This document shows, piece after piece, positions 1 to 5,877 of a DNA stretch of 6,820 nucleotides. Below the pieces are notes generated by a model. That model was not told the DNA's origin, made no database searches, and saw only the letters and a program-made list of their open reading frames with translations. Location: NCBI GenBank assembly GCA_003485185.1, contig DNAS01000131.1, forward strand, positions 545-7,364, read 5' to 3'. Numbering within the stretch: position 1 is the first letter of the stretch; each line of letters begins with the position of its first letter. The stretch is from Phycisphaerales bacterium (GTDB lineage Bacteria; Planctomycetota; Phycisphaerae; SM23-33). A program made the position numbers and the translations under genes.

Positions 1-1
1 A

Positions 2-82
2 GAGCAGGCGAACAGTTGAGCAGGTGAACAGGAGAAAAACGCCATCGAGCCTGCGGTCTCCTGCTCGCCTGTTCACCTGTTC
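2..82. repeat. Degenerate octamer repeats arranged as an inverted repeat
   Basis: Positions 2-33 are four tandem 8-bp units: GAGCAGGC, GAACAGTT, GAGCAGGT and GAACAGGA, of consensus GARCAGGN. Positions 59-82 carry three more units on the opposite strand, which read GAACAGGT, GAACAGGC and GAGCAGGA. Bases 18-32 can pair with 68-82 over 15 bp (14 Watson-Crick pairs and one G-U wobble), leaving a loop of about 35 bases. There is no T-run after the right arm, so a classical intrinsic terminator is not supported. The block lies just before the first gene of the operon and may extend upstream of the window. It could be an intergenic palindromic repeat or a small non-autonomous mobile repeat. Its function is unknown. 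Confidence 0.72.
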
Positions 83-134
83 GACAACCAGAAATCCAAG
101 TTGGAAAACTACCAGGGACCGGGAACTAAGAAGC

Positions 135-752
135 ATGACGGGTTTGGCGAGACAACACGGTTCGCTCTGGCAGCGACGGCGGCGCGGAACGGCCATCCTG
201 GAGTTCGCGATGGCGATTCCGTTGCTGGCGACGGTCATCGTGGCGACGTTCTTCTTCGGCTGGGCGATGAAGAGCCAGCAGCGGGTGAAGATCGCCGACC
301 GTTTTTCCGCGTGGCGGGCGGTGGACCGCGGCGCGCCGAGCGACGAAACGCTGAATGTCGTGTTCTTCGAGGATCGCACGTCGTCGGTCTCCCAGGGCTG
401 GGGCGCAGGGCCGTCCGAGACGCGCGAGGACCTTGCCGCCGAGACCGGCGCGGTCAGCCGCGACGCCGGCGACCTGGCCCAGCGCCTCGTGATCGACCGC
501 TGGCCCCAGGGCGTCTCCGTGCGCGTGGCGGCGGAGTTCGTCCCCGCGATGGACGCCTGGCGGCAGTTCACCGGCCCGATCCGCGACCGCCACACGCGCG
601 AGGGGCGCGAGTGGCGCCGCCGGGAGGCGTCGAACCTGCCCGAGTTGCGTGACCAGTTCTACAGCGACATGGACGAGATGTTCGAGAATTTCCCCGCGCC
701 GGCGGACCGGTTGGCCGACCTGTTCCGCCAACTGTACCTTTCCCGCTGGTAA
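135..752 (+). CDS. TadE-like pseudopilin (minor pilin of the Tad/Flp pilus)
   Basis: This is a 205-residue protein with the type IV prepilin plan of the TadE family. Residues 1-18 form a short basic leader (RRRR at 14-17) ending in Gly18. The motif G-TAIL-E-FA follows, with Glu23 at the +5 position expected for cleavage after Gly18 by a prepilin peptidase (TadV/CpaA type). A hydrophobic helix runs from about residue 20 to 45. The remaining 160 residues are charged, contain no cysteine and are predicted to be periplasmic. Family knowledge gives TadE proteins as processed pseudopilins needed for Flp pilus assembly, and this role is inferred here. The ATG at 135 is chosen because it gives a normal leader length. 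A GTG at 24 would run the reading frame through the repeat block and add 37 low-quality residues. Shine-Dalgarno match is weak (GGGA at 121-124). The gene lies 7 bp upstream of the next one. Confidence 0.83.
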   Translation: MTGLARQHGSLWQRRRRGTAILEFAMAIPLLATVIVATFFFGWAMKSQQRVKIADRFSAWRAVDRGAPSDETLNVVFFEDRTSSVSQGWGAGPSETREDLAAETGAVSRDAGDLAQRLVIDRWPQGVSVRVAAEFVPAMDAWRQFTGPIRDRHTREGREWRRREASNLPELRDQFYSDMDEMFENFPAPADRLADLFRQLYLSRW

Positions 753-759
753 CCCCCCC

Positions 760-1368
760 ATGATCGACGAGTCCCAGACAGACGCGCTGCCCCGCCGACG
801 GCGGGTCTTCAACGGCGTGCTGGGCGCGGCGCTGCTGGCGGCGGGCGTGTTCGCCGCGCTCCAGGCGCACACGTTCTGGACGGCGCGGCGCGGCGGGCAA
901 GACAACGCGGAACGGCCCGGGCGCAAGTCGCCGCGAGGGCACACGCCGTCGCCGGCCGATGCCCCGGGCGCCTGGGCCGACCAGCCGGCCAACGTGCTGT
1001 CCGATGCGCGCCTCGCGCCGCTGGACGGCGACCCGGCGGGCATCGCGCCGCCAGCCGGCGCAAAACCCCTGGGCGCCTACCGCCGCGCGTTCGCCGGATA
1101 CGCCGACGAACTGGCCCGCTACCTCGTGCCCGGCGAACTCGCCCAGGCCGAAACGCATTATCGCGATTGCCTGTCGGCGCGAGGTTTTCAACTCACCTAT
1201 CGCCGGGAGATGCCCGACGGGCGGCGGGTGCTGGTGTTCAGCGGTCCCGGCTGCGACGTGACGGTAAGCTTGCGAAACGTCTCCGGGCAGGAGAAGATGG
1301 TGTCCGTGTCGCTGGCGGCGACCTCGCGGGAGCCGCCGGGCGACGCCGGCGGAAAGGAACCACGCTGA
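760..1368 (+). CDS. Hypothetical membrane-anchored protein in Tad operon
   Basis: I do not recognise this 202-residue protein. It has a short basic N-terminus (RRRR at 12-15), one hydrophobic segment at about residues 16-38 that would act as an uncleaved anchor or signal, and a Pro/Ala/Gly-rich low-complexity stretch at about 44-103. The compact C-terminal domain (about 105-188) looks like one or two helices followed by short beta strands. It contains the only two cysteines, Cys137 and Cys165, which could form a periplasmic disulfide. The ATG follows the upstream stop by 7 bases with no clear Shine-Dalgarno, so coupling to the TadE-like gene is likely. The stop overlaps the cpaB start by one base (TGATG). 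Position between a pseudopilin and cpaB suggests an accessory envelope component of the pilus, which is inference from context only. GC-rich codon usage matches its neighbours, supporting a real gene. Confidence 0.7.
   Translation: MIDESQTDALPRRRRVFNGVLGAALLAAGVFAALQAHTFWTARRGGQDNAERPGRKSPRGHTPSPADAPGAWADQPANVLSDARLAPLDGDPAGIAPPAGAKPLGAYRRAFAGYADELARYLVPGELAQAETHYRDCLSARGFQLTYRREMPDGRRVLVFSGPGCDVTVSLRNVSGQEKMVSVSLAATSREPPGDAGGKEPR
1351..1358 (+). promoter_or_regulatory. Ribosome binding site for cpaB
   Basis: GGAAAGGA lies 9 bases before the ATG at 1368, inside the end of the preceding gene. It selects this ATG over the long in-frame extension upstream, which overlaps the preceding gene and has no conserved character. 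Confidence 0.7.
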
Positions 1369-2162
1369 TGGAAGACAAGGCCCCGACGATCCGGAACAAG
1401 TGGCTGCTCCTGACGGCCCTGGCGCTTGGCGCGGTGGTGGTGATCCTCTACAACTACCACATCGCGGCCGTCCGCCTGGAAGCCCGCGGCGACAACGTCG
1501 TCGTCCTGCGCTACACCCGCCTGATGAATCCCGGCGAGAAGATCGCCGAGAAGGAAGTGGAGGAAGTGGAAATCCCCCGCTGGGTCGCGCGGGGAATGGC
1601 CAACGTGGTGGAGAAGAAGGACAAGGAGGCCATTCTCGACAAGAACGTCAATCAGCGCGTCAGCAAGGGCGACTACGTGTACTGGACGCACACGACGCGC
1701 GACGACGGGACGCGCCCCAGCACGCTGATCGCCGAGGGGATGGTGGCGTTCCCGGTGCAGATCAACCCGCTGGAATCGCCGGGGACGATCCTCCGCGCTG
1801 GCGACCGGGTGACGCTGATCGGCCGGCTGAACGTCGAGGGCCAGCCGGAAAAGAGCTACGTGATCGTGCAGGCGGTGAAGGTACTCGGCGTGGGGGGCAA
1901 GGGCCCGGAGGAAGTCGAGGTCGACCCGGCCCGCAGGACCGCCGGCGACGGCGGACAGCGGGCCTACCGCTCGATCATGATCGAGATGCTCCCCGACGAG
2001 TCGGTGAAACTCCAGGACGTGCTGACCCACGTGAAGAACAACCCGCGCGTCCTGGTGCGCAACCCGCAGGCGAAGATCCCCACCGACGCGGGGCGCGTCA
2101 ACCCCGAACTCGCCCCGCTGTACGAGCCGAAGAGAATCCGCACGAAGACCGTCACGAACTGA
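1368..2162 (+). CDS. cpaB: Flp pilus assembly protein CpaB/RcpC (SAF domain)
   Basis: This 264-residue protein matches the CpaB/RcpC plan. A basic N-terminus is followed by one membrane segment at about residues 11-33. A SAF-like domain spans about 43-106, with the pattern LMNPGEKIAEKEVEEVEIP, then LDKNVNQRVSKGDYV, typical of this fold. The RcpC domain spans about 120-207 (MVAFPVQINPLESPGTILRAGDRV, split here by the usual Gly-Asp turn at 145-146, then a VQAVKVLGVGG strand). A tail of about 35 residues follows. In known Tad systems CpaB/RcpC is a periplasmic protein anchored in the inner membrane that supports the outer-membrane secretin RcpA/CpaC. The secretin gene normally follows cpaB, but here the next gene is the ATPase, 25 bp away. 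The start is supported by GGAAAGGA and the TGATG junction. Length is near the low end for the family but all core parts are present. Confidence 0.88.
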   Translation: MEDKAPTIRNKWLLLTALALGAVVVILYNYHIAAVRLEARGDNVVVLRYTRLMNPGEKIAEKEVEEVEIPRWVARGMANVVEKKDKEAILDKNVNQRVSKGDYVYWTHTTRDDGTRPSTLIAEGMVAFPVQINPLESPGTILRAGDRVTLIGRLNVEGQPEKSYVIVQAVKVLGVGGKGPEEVEVDPARRTAGDGGQRAYRSIMIEMLPDESVKLQDVLTHVKNNPRVLVRNPQAKIPTDAGRVNPELAPLYEPKRIRTKTVTN

Positions 2163-2169
2163 TTCGCAC

Positions 2170-2179
2170 GGAAAGGCGG
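2170..2179 (+). promoter_or_regulatory. Ribosome binding site deciding the GTG start of cpaF
   Basis: The purine-rich GGAAAGGCGG sits 8 bases upstream of GTG at 2188. The GTG starts the first beta strand of the FHA domain directly, and the only stretch before it is the 25-bp gap after cpaB. This supports GTG rather than a later ATG, which would remove the FHA domain. Confidence 0.65.
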
Positions 2180-2187
2180 CAAACCGC

Positions 2188-4065
2188 GTGGAAATCTGGG
2201 TCTACAACCAGTACACCGACCAGCGGGAGATCGTCAAGGTCGGAGACGAGAGCATCCTGATCGGGCGCGACGAGTCGTCGGACGTGACGCTGCGCAGCCC
2301 GTTCGTCTCCCGCCAGCAGGCGCGGATCTTCCGCGAGGGCGGAACGTACTTCATCGAGTCGCTGGGGCTCAACGAGACCATCGTCGCCAACAAGCCCCTG
2401 CCGCACAAGGGGCGCACGAAGATCGAGTACGGCGACGAGGTGCGCGTCGGCGAGTTCAGCCTGTTCATGATGGAGCCCTCGGCGCGGCGGGTGCGCGCGG
2501 GAGAGCGGGCGGCCTCGCCCCGCAAGCGAGTCATCGAGCTGGAGCAGAAGCTCCACGCGGAGCTGCTGGACCGCCTGAACCTGCGCGTCACGGGGCAGGC
2601 GGGCTCGGCTGACGAGGCGCACGTGGCGCTGATCAAGCGGCACCTCCAGGAGATCATCGAGGCCCACAAGGGCGAGGTGGACGCCGAGATGGGCGACCAT
2701 CTCGTCCGCGAGTTCTTCTGGCGCGGGACGGTCACCGAACTGGCGCGCCGCGCGACGGGCAAGCTGATGTACAGCTACGGGTTCGAGGGCAGCGACCTGC
2801 GCTCGCCGAAACTCGAGGAGAGCATCTCCCGCCTGATCGGCGACGTGCTGGGCAGCTTCCCGCTGCGCCTGCGCCCGCACTCGATGAAAGAGGACGTGGC
2901 GATGGTGGAGAAGGACTTCCCGGCGCAGATGCAGCGCATCGGAAAGTTCCTCACGCCGGACCTGCGGGAATACATCGTGCGGCGGATGCTCAGCAAGGAG
3001 ATCGAGGACGTCGTGCTGGGCTACGGGCCGCTCCAGGACCTGCTGGAGATGCCCAACATCAACGAGATCATGGTGGTGGGGCGGGACCACATCTACATCG
3101 AGAAGGACGGCGCCGTCACGAACACCGGGCGGAGCTTCTTCTCCGACGAGATCGTCCACAGCATCATCGAGCGGATCATCACGCCCGTGGGGCGGCGAAT
3201 CGACCGCTCCACGCCGCTGGTGGACGCCCGCATGCCCGACGGCTCGCGCGTCAACGCGATCGTCAACCCCCTGAGCCTCTCGGGCCCGGTGCTGACCATC
3301 CGCAAGTTCGCGCGCATCCCGTTCACGATCGACGACCTGATCGAGCGCGGAACGCTCACCGAGGGCGCCGCCAACTTCCTGCGATCCTGCGTGCTGGGGC
3401 GCAAGAACCTCATCATCTCCGGGGGGACCAGCAGCGGAAAGACCACCACGCTGAACGTGCTGAGCAACTTCATTCCGCCGGAGGAGCGCATCGTCACCAT
3501 CGAGGACTCGGCCGAGCTCCAGCTTCCCCAGGAGCACCTGGTGCGCCTGGAGACCCGCCCGGCCAACATCGAGGGGCGCGGCGCCTACACCATCCGCGAC
3601 CTGGTGCGCAACGCCTTGCGCATGAGGCCGGACCGCATCGTCGTCGGCGAGTGCCGCGGGCCCGAGGCCCTGGACATGCTCCAGGCCATGAACACCGGGC
3701 ATGACGGCTCGCTGACCACCATCCACGCCAACACGCCCTCCGACACGATGATGCGCCTGGAGACGATGGTTCTGATGGCCGTCGAGATGCCCGTCAAGGC
3801 GATCCGCGAGCAGATCGCCGCCGCCCTGCACCTGGTCGTGCAGATCGCCCGCCTGTCCGACGGGCAGCGCCGCGTGACGCACATCTCCGAGATCGGCGAC
3901 ATCGACCCGGAGACCGGGCAGATTCTCACCGAGGACATCTTCGTTCTGCGCAGCCCGCAGGGCCGGCCGAACGAACCCGCGCGCCTCCGCCACACCGGAT
4001 ACATTCCCGAGTTCGCCGACGAGCTCATCGCCAAGGGCTTCATGGACGTGGGGGTGTTCCTATGA
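2188..4065 (+). CDS. cpaF: FHA domain-CpaF/TadA fusion, Tad pilus secretion ATPase
   Basis: This 625-residue protein is a fusion. Residues 1 to about 97 form an FHA domain: GRD at 26-28, SRQQA at 41-45 and Asn62. The usual SRxHA signature has His where this protein has Gln44. A linker leads to a CpaF-type helix (about 112-133), then an extra helical region to about 270. The ATPase core follows: GYGPL at 278-282, GRRID at 335-339, DARMPDGSRVN at 346-356, Walker A GGTSSGKT at 412-419 (Lys418), the acidic box TIEDSAEL with Glu439, Walker B IVVGECRG with Glu488, and the His box TGHDGSLTTIHAN (His505, His513). All catalytic motifs are intact. Family knowledge: CpaF/TadA is a hexameric cytoplasmic ATPase that powers Flp pilus extension (and retraction in some species) through TadB/TadC. 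The FHA domain, which typically binds phosphothreonine peptides, is probably a regulatory or targeting module. The stop overlaps the tadB start by 4 bp (ATGA). Confidence 0.95.
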   Translation: MEIWVYNQYTDQREIVKVGDESILIGRDESSDVTLRSPFVSRQQARIFREGGTYFIESLGLNETIVANKPLPHKGRTKIEYGDEVRVGEFSLFMMEPSARRVRAGERAASPRKRVIELEQKLHAELLDRLNLRVTGQAGSADEAHVALIKRHLQEIIEAHKGEVDAEMGDHLVREFFWRGTVTELARRATGKLMYSYGFEGSDLRSPKLEESISRLIGDVLGSFPLRLRPHSMKEDVAMVEKDFPAQMQRIGKFLTPDLREYIVRRMLSKEIEDVVLGYGPLQDLLEMPNINEIMVVGRDHIYIEKDGAVTNTGRSFFSDEIVHSIIERIITPVGRRIDRSTPLVDARMPDGSRVNAIVNPLSLSGPVLTIRKFARIPFTIDDLIERGTLTEGAANFLRSCVLGRKNLIISGGTSSGKTTTLNVLSNFIPPEERIVTIEDSAELQLPQEHLVRLETRPANIEGRGAYTIRDLVRNALRMRPDRIVVGECRGPEALDMLQAMNTGHDGSLTTIHANTPSDTMMRLETMVLMAVEMPVKAIREQIAAALHLVVQIARLSDGQRRVTHISEIGDIDPETGQILTEDIFVLRSPQGRPNEPARLRHTGYIPEFADELIAKGFMDVGVFL

Positions 4066-4931
4066 TCGGCGCGGCGGAAGTGTCGGGCAACCTCCAGACG
4101 ATCACCAGCGCGGTGATGTTCCTGGCGACGGCAGCTGCCGTCTACCTGGGCGGCAGGCCGCTTCTGGAACTCATCGCCCGCCGCGAGCAGCAGTACGACC
4201 TGGCGTTGCGGGGCGGGCTGTTGATGAACGTCAAACCGCGCTCCGTGACGGTCCTGACGGTCCTGGCGATGGCGTCGATGGGGCTGATCGGATATGCCCT
4301 GACCGAGAGCCTGCTGGGGACGTTCGTCGCGGCGGGCATCGGGATGTTCCTGCCGGCGGTGGTCGTCAAGGTGCTCTGGCGCCGCCGCATCGCCAAGCTG
4401 GAAACCCAGCTCGTGCCGGGCATCCAGACGCTCACCTCGGGTGTCCGCGCGGGGCTGAACCTCGTGCAGGCGATGAAGCTGCTGGCGACGGACGGCCCGC
4501 GCGAGCTGCGCCAGGAGTTCGCCCACCTGCTGCGCGAGTACGATTACGGCGTGTCGCTCGAGGACGCGATGGACAACGCGGCCGACCGCATGGACTCCGG
4601 CGATTTCCGCCTGCTGTTTTCCGCGCTGAAGACGCACCGGGAGCGCGGCGGCGACCTGGGCGCCACCCTCGACCGGATCGCCGAGAGCGTCCGCGAGATC
4701 CAGCGCCTGGAGAACCGCGTGCGGAGCCTGACCGCGCAGGGGCGCGCCACTGCGCGATGGCTGGCGGCCATGCCCGCCGTCGTCCTGGCGATCCTCTACT
4801 TCCTCGTCAGCCCCGAGGACACCGTGCGACTGTTCACCGAGGACGCCGGAAAGCTCATCCTCGCGGTCATCGTCATCCTGAACATCGCCGGGTTCCTGTG
4901 GATCCGAAAGATCGTCTCCATCAACATTTGA
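4062..4931 (+). CDS. tadB: Tad pilus inner-membrane platform protein TadB
   Basis: This is a 289-residue T2SSF-family membrane protein. Predicted membrane segments lie at about 12-30, 61-80, 83-104, 233-250 and 264-281. The cytoplasmic T2SSF domain occupies about 116-225 and includes LVPGIQTLTSGVRAGLNLVQAM (read here as 117-122, then SGVRAG at 126-131) and the conserved ERGGDLGATLDRIAE segment at 194-208, matching the G-G-DL-LD pattern of GspF/TadB proteins. Known role: TadB and TadC form the inner-membrane platform that couples the CpaF ATPase to pilin insertion. The order cpaF-tadB-tadC is the usual Tad order. The ATG at 4062 lies inside the end of cpaF (ATGA overlap), with GGGGG at 4050-4054 as a plausible ribosome binding site, so translation is probably coupled. 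Length is normal and no disruption is seen. Confidence 0.93.
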   Translation: MIGAAEVSGNLQTITSAVMFLATAAAVYLGGRPLLELIARREQQYDLALRGGLLMNVKPRSVTVLTVLAMASMGLIGYALTESLLGTFVAAGIGMFLPAVVVKVLWRRRIAKLETQLVPGIQTLTSGVRAGLNLVQAMKLLATDGPRELRQEFAHLLREYDYGVSLEDAMDNAADRMDSGDFRLLFSALKTHRERGGDLGATLDRIAESVREIQRLENRVRSLTAQGRATARWLAAMPAVVLAILYFLVSPEDTVRLFTEDAGKLILAVIVILNIAGFLWIRKIVSINI

Positions 4932-4932
4932 C

Positions 4933-5877
4933 ATGAACGCATCGTGCGACATCCTGGCCTTGGCGCCGCTGGCGTTCGACTGGACGGACGGGGTGATCTC
5001 CGTCGGACTGTTCGCGTCGATCGTCCTGCTGGTGGTGTCGGTCTTCAACCAGCCCGGGGCGATCCAGCTGTCGCCCCAGCGCGAGGCGGCCATCGCCACC
5101 GGGCACACGGACCGCAAGACGGTCTTCGAGAACCCGTACCTTCGCCCGCTGCTGTGGCTGCTGCTGGCGCTGAGCAGCCGGCTGGCGATGCCCCGCGCCA
5201 AGCAATGGCTCAACCGGACGCTGGTGGCCGCCGGAAGCCCGAACTACTACACGGCCGAGGAGTATCTCGCCCTGTCATTCCTGACGGGATTGGTGCTGGC
5301 GGCGCTGCTGGAAGTGACGTACCTGCTGGTGTACGGGACGTTCAGCGCGACGGCGTCCGCGCTGGGGCTGGCGGCGGGAATCTTCCTGACGATCCACCAG
5401 ATTTATGAGACCGCCTCCAAGCGCCTCCAGGCGATCTCCCAGCGCCTTCCGTACGCCCTGGACCTGATCGCGCTGGCGATGGGCGCCGGCGCGACGTTCA
5501 CCGAGGCCGTCCAGACCATCGTCCGCGAGCGGAACGACGATCCGTTCAACGTCGAGCTCAAGACGCTGCTGGCTGAGATGGAACTCGGCACGACGCGGCG
5601 CAAGGCGCTCCAGAACCTCGCCGCGCGCGTGCCGCTGGATCACCTCCAGAGCATCGTTGCCAGTGTCATCCAGTCGGAGGAACTCGGCACGCCCCTGGCG
5701 GACGTGCTGCACTCGCAGGCGACGCTCCTGCGCCTCCAGCGGACGGTCCGCGCGGAGAACCTCGCTGCCGTCGCCAGCGTGCGGATTCTCGTTCCGTGCC
5801 TGCTGCTGCTGTTCGCGGTGATCCTGGCGGTCTTCGGGCCCGCGATCATCCGCGCGCTCCAGGGAGGGCTGTTCTGA
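4933..5877 (+). CDS. tadC: Tad pilus inner-membrane platform protein TadC
   Basis: This 314-residue protein is the second T2SSF-family platform subunit. Membrane segments are predicted at about 20-38, 111-133, 137-155 and 284-304. The cytoplasmic domain, about 170-282, contains the TadC-type signature RLPYALDLIALAMGAGATFTEA (171-192 region, beginning RLPYALDL) and a second conserved patch, SEELGTPLADVLHSQA at 248-263. The hydrophilic region 40-110 with the amphipathic segment before TM2 is also typical of TadC. Its partner is TadB, encoded immediately upstream with a single base between stop and start. No good Shine-Dalgarno precedes the ATG at 4933, so it probably depends on ribosomes finishing tadB. 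The stop overlaps the next start by one base (TGATG). Length and topology are ordinary for the family, and TadB/TadC order plus the DLIALAMGAG motif make the assignment firm. Confidence 0.92.
   Translation: MNASCDILALAPLAFDWTDGVISVGLFASIVLLVVSVFNQPGAIQLSPQREAAIATGHTDRKTVFENPYLRPLLWLLLALSSRLAMPRAKQWLNRTLVAAGSPNYYTAEEYLALSFLTGLVLAALLEVTYLLVYGTFSATASALGLAAGIFLTIHQIYETASKRLQAISQRLPYALDLIALAMGAGATFTEAVQTIVRERNDDPFNVELKTLLAEMELGTTRRKALQNLAARVPLDHLQSIVASVIQSEELGTPLADVLHSQATLLRLQRTVRAENLAAVASVRILVPCLLLLFAVILAVFGPAIIRALQGGLF
5861..5868 (+). promoter_or_regulatory. Ribosome binding site for the FHA-TM gene
   Basis: AGGGAGGG lies 8 bases before the ATG at 5877, within the last codons of tadC. It is among the strongest Shine-Dalgarno matches in the window and supports a real gene starting at the TGATG junction. 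Confidence 0.7.

Noticed and set aside
18..82. Hairpin as a rho-independent terminator
   Set aside because: The stem is long, but the loop is about 35 bases and no T-run follows on either side, so the inverted repeat is reported only as a repeat.
24..134. GTG at 24 as the start of the TadE-like gene
   Set aside because: It would translate the repeat block and place an extra 37 residues before a prepilin leader that is already complete from the ATG at 135 (18 residues to Gly18).
83..134. Possible promoter in the gap before the first gene
   Set aside because: No convincing -35/-10 pair or sigma-54 -24/-12 element can be recognised, so no promoter is called.
126..1043. Minus-strand open frame across the first two genes
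   Set aside because: It is antisense to the TadE-like gene and its neighbour, has Ala/Arg-rich composition, and no domain or ribosome binding site is visible.
2152..3993. 613-codon open frame on the minus strand opposite cpaF
   Set aside because: It lies exactly antisense to an ATPase with intact catalytic motifs. Long antisense frames are common opposite GC-rich genes with strong third-position bias, and its product (rich in His, Arg, Asp and Val) shows no recognisable motif.
4248..4267. Short direct repeat in tadB (ACGGTCCTG twice)
   Set aside because: It simply encodes TVLTVL in a membrane helix; such local repeats are expected from biased codon choice.
3585..5213. 542-codon open frame on the minus strand opposite cpaF, tadB and tadC
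   Set aside because: It spans three well-supported genes on the other strand, crosses their boundaries, and has the composition of a GC-bias shadow.
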